DNA of 64,000 nucleotides, taken from Oikopleura dioica (lineage: Eukaryota; Chordata; Appendicularia; Copelata; Oikopleuridae). Positions within the stretch are counted from its first letter, which is position 1. Each line of letters starts with the position of its first letter. The stretch is taken from positions 5,828,001-5,892,000 of the forward strand of contig OU015569.1 in assembly GCA_907165135.1 (NCBI GenBank), written 5' to 3'. Positions 48,158 through 60,100 of this stretch are shown here, piece after piece. Under the pieces are notes generated by a model. It worked only from the letters and a program-made list of their open reading frames with translations, searched no databases and had not been told where the DNA came from. The position numbers were made by a program, and so were the translations under genes.

Positions 48158-51100
48158 TTACGGTGATGTATCGGAATTGCAGGATAAGCATGTACAAGAA
48201 CGGATATTTGGGAGCTTCAGATATTGCTTTTTGTTAGGTGCTCCTGGACAGTACATACTGATTTAGGGTTCCGCACGATCGGAGGACCCAATTTTCAAAA
48301 ACCAAATTAAACTAAAACAAATTTTGAAATTTGAATGGGATTGAGGTTTTCGACTATGGGGAAGAAAATGACGATACTTATATTCTGATAACTCTATAAA
48401 TTCGCCGATTTATCTCGTTTTCCGGTCTATTTCTGTCGCCCACGTTCAGTCGCCCTCCTATTGAAAAGAACACCAAAAAATAGTAGTTTTTGTTCTTAAA
48501 TGAAATTATAACTCAGCGAACTTTTTGTGTGCTGATCAATTAAAGTTTTCAAAAGCATTAACATTTTCATTTCCAGCGCGCTGATTGGTCGAATTTCTGA
48601 CTGTGTTGTTCAGATGGAAGAATCTTCAGTCTAGAAAAAAGTCCCTTGCGCAGCTGACCAATCAGAGCGCATTACCTAATTAAACTTTGTATTTTTAAAT
48701 AGCTTTAAAATGACAGAAGAACTGGCTTTTAGGAGAAACTAGGATCGGAAATGGATTCTACTAGTCATTTTTAGTAGAATTTAAAAATTTTGGTAAATTT
48801 AAAGTCTCTGTCCCAATCGTGCGGAACCCTATACTGATTGTTTTGACTGGCTCGTTCGGGTCTAAGTTATAGCTGCAGCATTCGCAAATGTTCTTAACAT
48901 ATGGGTACTCTGCCATGATAACGCTTTCGGCCGTTTAACATAATATTCTTAAGTAAAATATATTTTTAGCTAGTTTTTAAACGGTTCCTTTGCGAAGAGC
49001 ACCGTCCAGAGCAGTAACTGATCACGACATTTTGCGCGCTGCACCCCTCGCGTGTGAAATTCCTGACTTGAGAAGTCACCGAACAGTCACCGTTTGCTTC
49101 ACACTCAGGAATATTGCAATTTTCAAACTCCTCTTCCGAGCCTTTTTCACAAAGTGTTCCCGAACATGTTCTTTTTCTAGATTTCATTGACTCTGAGCCA
49201 CCGCAAATCGGACACTCTGACCAAGAAGACCACATGCTCCAGGTTGGAGTGCAAAGATCGACACAAAGCTCGCCTCCTCCTATGCAAGAGCACTCGGTGC
49301 ACTCTTCCGTTTTGAATGACACACCATCTTCAACTCCCACACATCTGTCTGAGCAGCGAGGTGTATCTATCTGTAGGCAATCAGACATTTCCGTAGTCTT
49401 CGAGCAATAAATTCCAGAAATGGGATCTCTGTATCGGAATCTTTTACTCTCGTCGCCGATGCAAGTGCTATTGCAGCTCGACCAGTCACTCCAGTCCGAA
49501 TACGAGCAGTCATCAAATTCATCGCAGTCGACCTTTTTGCAATTTATTATGCCCGAATAGGTGCAAGAGCAAGTCTCGCAGATTGATTCCGAACGAATTG
49601 TCCAGGTAGCTCCATTTTGCCACTCTCGTCCAGAGTTGTCAGTGCATTCACAACTGCTCTCCGGGATACATATTCCGCTGCTCGATTCCAGATATCCATC
49701 AGGACATACGCATCCGGGGATGCACTCTTCGCAAAGTTTCGCTGGAGAAGGACTGTCAGCACATGTGCGTTTTGTGCAGAGGGAGACACATGGAGAAAAT
49801 ATCATATCTTTAGGGCAAGAATCTGGACTTATAGGGCCGAGGTGCCCTCCTCCACCACCGGTTGTATTACGATCTCCGTCCGGTCCAAAGCAATGACGAT
49901 GAAAACATGGTTCAATTTGCTTGAGCACCTCGTGACAGAACTCTTTCGAGCAGAAGCGCACGCGAGAACGAACTCCTAAATCACATTCCCTCGAGCATTT
50001 GCTCCAATCAGTCCATTGAGAGACCTCGCCCGGGCATTTTACTATGCATTTCCTTGATTCTACATCATTGCGGCTGTCACATTCTTCTCCAGAACATTGA
50101 CGGCTTCTTAACTGATGACCATCAGAACCGCAACCTCCAATGCACTTTGTCCAAGAAGACCAGCTGCTCCAACGAATGGGGCACTCAGAAAGCTCCCCGT
50201 GACACGGCCGTCTTTCTTTAGGGCAGTTTCTTTTAATCGAGCACTCAGGAATCGCTTTTATACGAGTCTTGAAGCCAATTCCACATTCGTTTGAACATTG
50301 ACTCCAAGAGCTCCATTTTGCATCGCATTGGCTTCGGCACTGCCGTTGTTGTGTTTTCACTCCTTGGCAGGCCGCTCCGTTGTTTTCTGCTCCGACGCAG
50401 ATCCTGCTTCGCCACTGACTGCCTAGCTGGCATGGGAACGCGGTCATCATGTTTTCCGAGCGACAAGTTGACCATTGAGACCAGCTGCTCCAGTAACCGT
50501 CGATCGGACAGAGTTTTTGTACAAGTTAGTTTACCTGCTCTGCAAGTGCATCTGTTACAGCGATCCATAATTGACGTTCCCGCTGGTATCGTTTTATATT
50601 GTCCATTAATGGTAGCAGAACACTCGCACTGCGATCGTGGTATGCACTTCCCATTTCTATTCATCAGATTTCCCCTCGGACAAGCGCAACTGTTCTTGCA
50701 GTCCGAATTATTACAAATACTTTTGGAAATACTAGCGCACGTAGTTTCGCAGTTAGCGCACTCAACAAAGCTAGTCCCACTTGGACACTGTCCATCGCAT
50801 TCATGATCTGCACAGCTTTCTGAAATAAGCGAGTTGCCTTCACATTTCTTACCACCCAAAGCTGGGGAAGGATCATTACAACTACGGGTTTTGTATTTTC
50901 GGAATGTCCCACAGTTGCACGTGCTCCACGATCCCCATGATCCCCAATTTCCATCTGTTGGGCATTTTGGATAAACATGACAGTCCTGATGCTCCACTTT
51001 TACAAGTTCACTTCCAAATTGATCGGTAAAATCATCACATCCTTCATTCGAGCCTTCTTTATGACATCCACATTTATTTATTCTTGATCGGATTTGAGGC

Positions 51101-54100
51101 CATCCGCTGCCACATGTCCTGGAACACGTGCTCCAAGCACTCCAACCGCACCAATTGTTGATTGTTTGCACAACCGAGCAATCATTCATTGTACACGATA
51201 GACGCCCAGATGTACATCTACATGTATTACAGTCCTGCTTTTCAATATCTGCAGGCGATAGAATAGCACCAGTCTTTTGTGAAAAACAGTGGCAAGAGGA
51301 TACAGCGACGCATGAATTACTAACGTGGTCAAAAATTTGATTTGGATCGTTGCAGAAACATCCAGCTTTGCATGTTCCTGATGTTTGATCGCAGGTCTCT
51401 ATATTTGCACATGTTTCCATACAAGGTCGACCACAATCGTTCCAGAGCGTTCCATTAGGGCAGCTTTCAGGCGTATCGAAACAGGGTGCGACTGAGCCAC
51501 ATAGTCTTTCATCCGACAGGTCTGTCCACATTTTAGTAGAACAGTCGATACCAGTGCAATGTTTTATACGGTTTCCAGTATCATTGGTATTACGGAAACG
51601 GTAGGACACTCCATACCCGCCACAAGTCTTTGAACACGCAGACCATGCTGACCATTGCCAAGGACTATCAGTCGAATCCATTTCAGAACATTCTGGCAAG
51701 CTTGAGCAAAATTCTGTTTGGATATCTTGTGTCTCTCCGAGTTTGTCGTGCAAATATCTGTTTCTTACGGCACCTGAGCCGCAAGTTTTTGAACAGGTAC
51801 CCCATTCTGTCCATGCAGATATTCCCGCGTTCTTATCACACGATTCGATAGAGCAGTCCTCAATTTGATGATGATTTGTTGGACATTTCGAAGAGGTTTG
51901 GAACATAAGCATCTGAAAGCGGACACGATTTCCGACACCACAGGAGGTTGAGCATGTTGACCAAGTAGACCATTCTCCAAACATGCACTCCGCGCAGTCA
52001 CCGATGGAGCACATAATCTCTCCTGCGGAGCATTTGCAATTTTTTGTGCACTGTCCAGCAAGTTTCGATTTGAAATGATCGCCACCTTGTATGTTTCCGG
52101 TTTCATCTGTCTTACATGAGCACATATCTTTCGAAACACATTCCCCAAAGTGATTGATCTTTTTATCATCGGTGCAGACGCAAAAGTCTGTCGTGGGACC
52201 TCTTTTCCCACCATTACAGTATGCATTCTCCAGAACAAGTCCAGTTGTATTGGAAATAAAATACGCATCGGCAGGGCAATCCTCTGCTGTGCAAGGACAA
52301 GTTCTTGACTCTTCGTTATCGTCCTTCGCGCAGTTTTGATTTTCTGTTATTTTACCATTGAAAAGACATCCACGAGATCTCCGTTGAATACAAAACTGAC
52401 AATCAGACCATTTGCTCCACTCGCTCCATACAAAAACATCTCCACAAACGGGAATATTTCCGCATGGAACGGTCTCAATCCCTCGACCAGAACAGGCAAA
52501 TTCTGTTTGGTGATTTTTCAACCAAGGTTCGAAAAATTCGATTGTTTGACTATTCTTCGCTCGACATGACCGGTATCGTGATTGCTGAGGGTATACTTTC
52601 TCCGATATACAAGTTGAAGAACAGGTTGACCAAGCTGACCATTTTGACCAAAGACCTTCGTCGATACAGTTTTCTTTCTTATCACAATGAAAAGACGCCC
52701 CTGTGCAAGTGCACTTTAAACATCCTTCATCAAAGCTTGTTCCTGTATCAATCTTCGTCAGATTTGGCAAAATACAGTAACACTGATCTCTTGGAACACA
52801 TTCATCCTCGTTCCGGAAAAGCCCGAACGGACAGGAGCATTGGTGTAGGCATCCTTTTAAATTCGCGTTGTCTCTATTTGAAGACATCAATTTGGTAGAA
52901 TTGTAATGAACAATGCAAGAGTCGTCGAGAATCTGTGCAGCGGCACAGGTAGCTACTTTGCACTCGTCACAAGAATCCATGCCGTTTTCACACGTGACAC
53001 CACAACAGTCCATCACCTGGATAAAACCTGGTCTTTTTCCAGAGCCGTCAGCTGGAACCTGACAAGACAATCCAGAACATGATCTGTTTCGAACTGGGAC
53101 AACAGTGGGACAAACGTCAGATTCTGTGTTGATATTGCATTCAGCGGACCATTCTCCCCAGATAGAAGGACAGGGATTGACACATTTCTCGCTTTCACTG
53201 GACTCACCAGCGCATGATAGCTGATATTTAGCTTGAGGAGTTCGAAATCGATGGCGAACGCCCGTTTGATTGCAACTGTTATCATTTGTGAAGCAAATTG
53301 ACCAAGTCGACCAAGACCCCCAGTTGCATCTTCGATTTGAAATACAGTTTTCCTCACAAATCATTTCACCATTCTCACAAACGCAGTTACACTCGTCAAT
53401 TATATGAATTCCTGGCAAGTACGCACGACCTTGGTGATGGCAATTGCACTGGGACTTAGGAACACAGACACCATCCTGGAGGAGTAAATTTCCTTTGCAA
53501 AAGCAGCCAGTTACAAGTTCGGCTGAATTTTGACATTTTTGTACGCAATCTACTTCCGCAGAGATTTCAGCGCAAGTGGCGGGACAGACATCTTCGCATG
53601 AAGCAGTCAACAAGTTTTTGTCGCCAAAACATCCTTCCATGGGTACACAAGGTGCCAAATTACATGGTTCTATATTGATCGATGGACCCGAGCAAGATTC
53701 TCCGCCATTTTTTGGCTGATAACAGGTTCGAGTTCGTTGACGTAGGCCTCCATTGCATGGACGATCGCATGAACTCCACGTCTCCCAAGGTGAATAATAT
53801 CCATCAATGGGACATGCTCGCAGCTGGCAATGCTGTATGTCTTTAAAAGATTTATCTGCACACGGCGCCAGTTTTTTATTTTCGAGCCTGATCGCTCTTG
53901 TTCTTGACCGAGCACCGATCCCACATGAAGTCGAACACTGACCCCACGCCGACCAAGTTGTCATCAAGCACTCATCGCAAAAAGATTCATCTGATCCATC
54001 GTTGCACTCTTCAATCCCGTTACATACATGGTCGTTAGATATGCATTTAGAATTTGATGAGCACCTAAATTGATTCTCTTCGCAAGGCTCCGAGCCTATA

Positions 54101-57100
54101 TCCGACACCTGACTCTCTGGTGCACAAAAGCAACACTCATCGTCAGGAATTTGTAGAGTTGTATTAGCCGGGCAACCATTAGAAACCAGCTGATACTCAC
54201 AGAACTTATTGCATTGTACAATTCCTGTTCTAGTGCACCGACAAACTGTGCATCCATTCCGCCATTGAGCGCCCACCATCTTTGTATTTCCATCTGCATC
54301 ATGACAAAAACTACATTGATTGGTCCTACATCTACGAGATTTTTTAGATGCTCCCTGACATCTTTCTTCAATACCGTAAACAGATGGGATCGCAGGGGAT
54401 CTGAAACTCCATTGAATTCCATTGACTCCGCACGGACCGAAGCAGGGCCCCCAGCTGCCCCAGCTAGACCACGAACACATTTCCGCCTCGTCGTAATCCT
54501 GCTCTTCACATAGACTTTTTATTTTACAATGCGTAAGCTTTCCATTAGAGCAGACGCAAACCTCACAATTCGAAATGGAAACCTCAGTGTCCGGGTCGTA
54601 TATTTTGCCATCGATATCACATTTACATTCGCTTTCCTGAATACATCCTGTACTGTTCCCGTTGTTCTCAAAAACGTATCCTTTGGGACAGTAACAACCA
54701 CTGGCTCCACATTCTTTGCATTCTTCTGAATCTCCACAGTTTGTTTTGCACGGACCGCATTGTTGATAAGTGAGTGAGCCAGAGCAGATTGGATTTCCAT
54801 CTTCATCAAGACAAGGCTCTAAGTTACATCGAGTGGACTGGAGCCGGCTCGCATCAGATTGTATAAATCTAACGGATGTACCTCCACCACATGAGCTGCT
54901 GCATGTGGACCAGTCAGACCATTGCTGATTAGTTTTCTCACAAGGATCAAAACACGGCCGTTCTTGGATAGATGGTCCAGGACAGGTAAATAAGATATCG
55001 TCATTGTCTTCTTTATTAGGGCAAATTCTCGTCCTCACGGATTTGCCAGAATTACAGTCGACAGAACAATCGCTCCAACTTGTCCATTCACTCCATTGTC
55101 TGCAAACCGCTTCGTCTCTTCCATCTCGGCACTGCTCCTCTCCATCACAAATAGAGCTCATCTTCAAGCACCCAGTTCTGTTACTTTCTTTGAGATCGCA
55201 CCAAAGGCCACTGCAATCGCGCTCTGGCTCCATCGTTGTGTTTCCACAGGCAGATTCGTCTTCACCCTCTGTACATTGGACGATTCCATCGCAAATCATC
55301 GTCATGTTTATGCAAACCAAGTCTTGACATTGGAATCCGCGACATGGTTCAGGAGGAGGGCTTCCACAATTCTCAATTGATTCGTCTTCGCCATTCGCGC
55401 AGTTCATAATGCCATCGCAAATCGAATCGTAAGTTATGCATGTCTCATCTAGATCAAGTTGCATTAAGAAAAATGAAGAAAGACTCACCGTTGCATTTAA
55501 ACATATTCGAAGGACACTCAAAGCAATCAACCTCGTCTAAACCATCCTCGCAGTCAGGTTGTCCGTCGCACCGCCAAGACCTAGCCAGGCATTTTCCAGA
55601 GCAGAAAAATTCTACGTCAAGACAATCTTCTGGATTTTTTGGGTGTGCAGTTTCGCTAGAGTCTGGTCCATCACAATCGAATTCATCTTCACCATCCTCA
55701 CATTCGACGACGTTGTCACATTTTGTTGCGATTTTCCCATTACAGAAGATTTTTTCATCTACGCTTTCGATGTCCCCACAGTCAGCTTCGTCTTCGCCAA
55801 AAGAGCAGTCACTTATTCCGTTGCATACATGGTCTGCTCGTGAAATACAATTCAGCTGGTTGGCGCAAGTAAACTCATCGATGGCACAAACACAGTTTTG
55901 CTCGTCGCTTCCATCTTGACAGTCTATATTGCCATCGCAAAACTGTTGTCGTGATAAGCATACATCGTCGGACTGGCATTTGAAGTTAGTTATTGCGGAG
56001 CATGATTCTTTTGTCAGGTTCAACAAGATAATCTTATTTCTAATTAAAAAGCATTGATTATTTTGAACCTCCCCTTGATCGCATTCGAGCTCATCCGTAA
56101 AATCGTTGAAGCCACAGTCAAATTCTCCATCGCACAAGAAAGCCGCAGAAATGCATTTTCCTGAGGCACAAGGGAACTGGTTTTCTGAGCACATACTTTC
56201 GTTGCATTCGTTCTCGTCTGAACCATCACTACAATCTGGATGTCCATCGCAGAAGAAAGATTTTGGAATGCACATTCCATTCGCGCAGCTATTTTCGAGA
56301 TGATTGCACGTCTGCACGCAGTTTCTCTCGTCTGACCCATCTAGACAATCTTCCTGGCCATCACAGAACCAGTATTCAGGCAAACACTGGCCGCTTTTGC
56401 ACGCACGTTCATTCGGGAGACAGTGGTCGCCATCGCCCATCGTGCAGTGCTCACCAACGCATTCAAACTTCCCATTTTCACAAGTGCAGTTTTGACAATT
56501 GTGCTTTTGAAAAGGTTATAATTCTGTATGAAAACGACTGTAATGGCCGGAAATATATAAATTCTTCGCCTTCGAACACCCATACCTCACTTGATACTTT
56601 GTGAAACCAAGCGATGAGGTAACTACTTGAAAATTTTTCATGTAAAAATAGTCGTTTATAATTTCATAACCTTAGACCTGAACAACTGTTCCAGGGGGAA
56701 AAACTCCTTCTCTCTCATCATGCAAGAAACAAGGACACTCTTCTTTCCGAATACATTCTCCATTGTGCTCCACTTCTCCATCGTCGCAAAAACAACCTTC
56801 GACACAACTTTTTTGACAATTTTCAAATGAAACAAAAATCGAAAAAGATTTCCGTCGAACCGGATTCGAACCAGTGACCTAGAGATAACTGCTAACCCTC
56901 TACAGTCTCCCGCTCTGCCAACTGAGCTATCGACGGTTAATGGAAAGGACTGAAAATACCATAATTATAATATTTTTGCAATGTCGAATATTCATGAGAT
57001 GATCTCATTAAGATCAGTAAATCTTCCGTTTTTTCTGGCGAAAATTTTCTATCTCTGATTATTGTTGTTAAAATCGTTTCCTTAGAAGTTCACAGTGGCG

Positions 57101-60100
57101 CGGCATTGGCGAATTCAACGTTGAGCACGACTCGGCACACGGATTCCCGCAGGATCTACAAAAGCGCCATTACAAATTGCAGCAATTACCTCATGTTGCT
57201 CACCTGTACTGCTTTCCACCATCGCACTGCATTGGACAGCGCTCATTGTTTCTCCATCTGATGGAAATGCCTCTTTTCCCGCATTCAGCCGCGTAATCGG
57301 CGATCGCCGTGCAAAGACACTCGCAGTCTCCACCAACGTCGCAGCTGCAAGCATCGTACACACATCGCCCGTAGAAGTCTTCAGGTGGGACTAGAGCATG
57401 ACAGGCTTCGAATTCGGGCGATTTTATGACGCTACAAGCGCCTCGGGACCAGACCAGACGATCAGCATGTGGACATTGGTAATCGACTACTCCCATTGAG
57501 GTTACACTTGGGCAAGATGGCGAGAGTTTCCAAGAGTTGGCGAAATCTTAGAAAGATATGAAGAAAAACAATAAACGCGAATAAAAGAGTTTATCTTTCT
57601 CGTTTCCTGTTGGGTTAACTTCTATGGATCCGCGTTGGCTTTTATATTCATCGATCAGCATGCCATTGTAATCCCCGCAGAGTCCTTCTACAACACCCCT
57701 GTTGATTGGCTCTAGTCGGACATAAACCCTTGTTCCGCCATCCCACAGAACAGTTAGTCCTCTCGTAGCAGCGGAGACGAGAACGAATACTCCAGCACGA
57801 TCAATTATGACCTCTTCCGTCACCGCCTGATTGTATCTATCGGAAATTCCATATTTCCTCGGGATACGGATAGCCTTATTATTCACTGTTATTTCTCGGT
57901 GCCTCATCAAGTGAACTTGGATAGGGCCGATTGTGACGTACACCGACTTCGTACACGTAACACCTTCCTCTAGTTTTAAATTTCAAACTTCTTTTACGAA
58001 GTTGTATTTTCAACTATGCCTGATGATCCACAAGCAACATTCTCGGCCATGACTCGAAACTGTCCCTCGAGATGCTGCGTTAAAATATAAGTACACGCGC
58101 CATGGAAGGAAAATTCGGCGCCGTCAAATGTTCGATAGTGAGGATCGCCGACGGCGGAGCATGTAGCAGAGCACTTGAGATTTGTGCACTCCCAGTGACG
58201 GCGACTGCATTTACATGTGTTGCAGTCGCGTGTAATGGTTTCTCCTGGCTGATAGTGTTTTCCGTGGTGCAGGCAGGGGCATTCTTCGGGTTCTATACAC
58301 TGGCCCTCTTGCCGAACGTAGCCTTCGGGACATTTGCACCCCGACCAACGCGGTCCTGAGCACACAGCCTTTCATTGAGATTGCGGAACAAGCTTTAATT
58401 TATTTTATATTGATTCTGAAAACTTTTCCTGAAGAGCTGGATTCAGAAAATGTAGACTGTTGCACGTAGGCTCACACTCTGTGATGTTAAAAGATGGGAT
58501 CATTTTTCCTGGGCACGTTAGTACTTTTCCACAAAGCTCGTCAGAGCATACCCAATCTCCGCCTTTGCATGTGCTTAACCAATTTGTAAGCAATTATAGA
58601 TTTACGATGCATATTTTGTCAATATGTAGATTAACTATGTAAAACTGAGAGCGTCGAATGATGACCACTCACTCGGACAGTAGACTGACCTATCTTGTGC
58701 CTCATGTTCGGGACTTATCAAAATAGACCAAATCCAGTCCAAGTGTCGTGGGCTATGAGAGGATGAAGAAGTGAGTAACAGTACATATGATTGGATTATC
58801 TGCCTGTTGCGCTGTATTGAGTAGTGATAATCCACGAACGTCGAGTGAAACGACCGTAGATGGACTATAGATTGACCTATCTTCGCATTCGATGGCAGAA
58901 AATAGGTCAAAACTATTCCATTCACGGACAATAATTGTTTTTTCTCTTGATCTCTAGACGAAAAAACATTTACACTGAGACACAAATAGTCGTGTTGGGG
59001 CGCTAACCATTTCATGCAGCCTTTGTAGAGCACTGTGCCAGGAGGACTTACCTAAATTAAGCCATAATTATCGTTGACAGCTATGAATAGTATCTCTAGA
59101 GAAATACTTACGTTTCCTTTATGATCAGAACACGTGCATTCTTCTGGCTCAATGCAGTAGGGGCTTTCCAGTCCTGAAATTACGAGTCCTTCTGGGCAGA
59201 CGCATCCTGGCCGGCAGATGTGATCACTGTTGTTCTCGCTGCCATCTTCACAATCACTTGCGCAGCTATTACAAGGAGGTACACATGGGGAAAACTCAGT
59301 GCCGACAGGACATTCAGGTTTACACCGAGAGACTATCTTGGCGAGTTCTTCGTTAGAGTTGAGTCGTGCTTTGAAAAAATTGCTTTTTAGCAGGGATCGC
59401 GAAAATCGTTTTTATTATGACGGGAAAGAGCGTCACCAGGCGGCGGATGTTCTTCCGATCGAAGATCCGACGCACTGGATCCAATGAAGAAGAAAATCGA
59501 TCCCGGTCCTGCAATGGGATCGTACGAAACTTATTAATGGACACATACTCGTACTACCCACAAGTTTTCCTGCACCACAGTAGACGTCAACGCAGTGGTG
59601 AAGAAACATCTTCTCCAGCTCAATTTCAAGGTGACACTCTTGCGAGATCTTAAAGAGATCGTCACACACCATTCGAGCAAAGGGCTCCATTTCGGGATAC
59701 GTGAGGCATGATTCGGGCATCTTGTTCTCGATTGGCGCCGGTTCACATATTTCTCCGCCAATTTCGAAGCCATAGCGATTGACAAAATTATCAGAAATCG
59801 CTTCAACATCCCCAGCAGGAGTCGTGAAGTCGTCTTTCTTATTCCAGCTGAATGTTCCACAAAGTCCTGTAAAAATATAAAAATAACTTCTCTCGCGGGC
59901 TTTTACCTTTGACTTTTTTTGACCAAAAGGGCTCAAGTCTTATGTGAAGAAGTTGTTGTGCAAGACTCCAATCAATATCAAACCCGAATCCTACGATGGT
60001 GACAACGAAGTCCGTGGCCTGCGTGATGGATAGATCTCTATTTCTGAACGGAAACGCCACTTGGTAACCATCGAGAAGCAGGATTAAGTTTGCAGCAAGG

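Noticed and set aside
48966-48968. Stop codon at 48966 as the end of SSPO
   Set aside because: It lies in an intron that starts at GTTTAAAA. Using the ATGGCAG acceptor, the frame continues into the CxCC part of the cystine knot and to a stop at 48158.
58640-58920. Short similar segments around ACCTATCTT in an SSPO intron
   Set aside because: Two degenerate copies of some 15-20 bp are not enough to call a repeat family.
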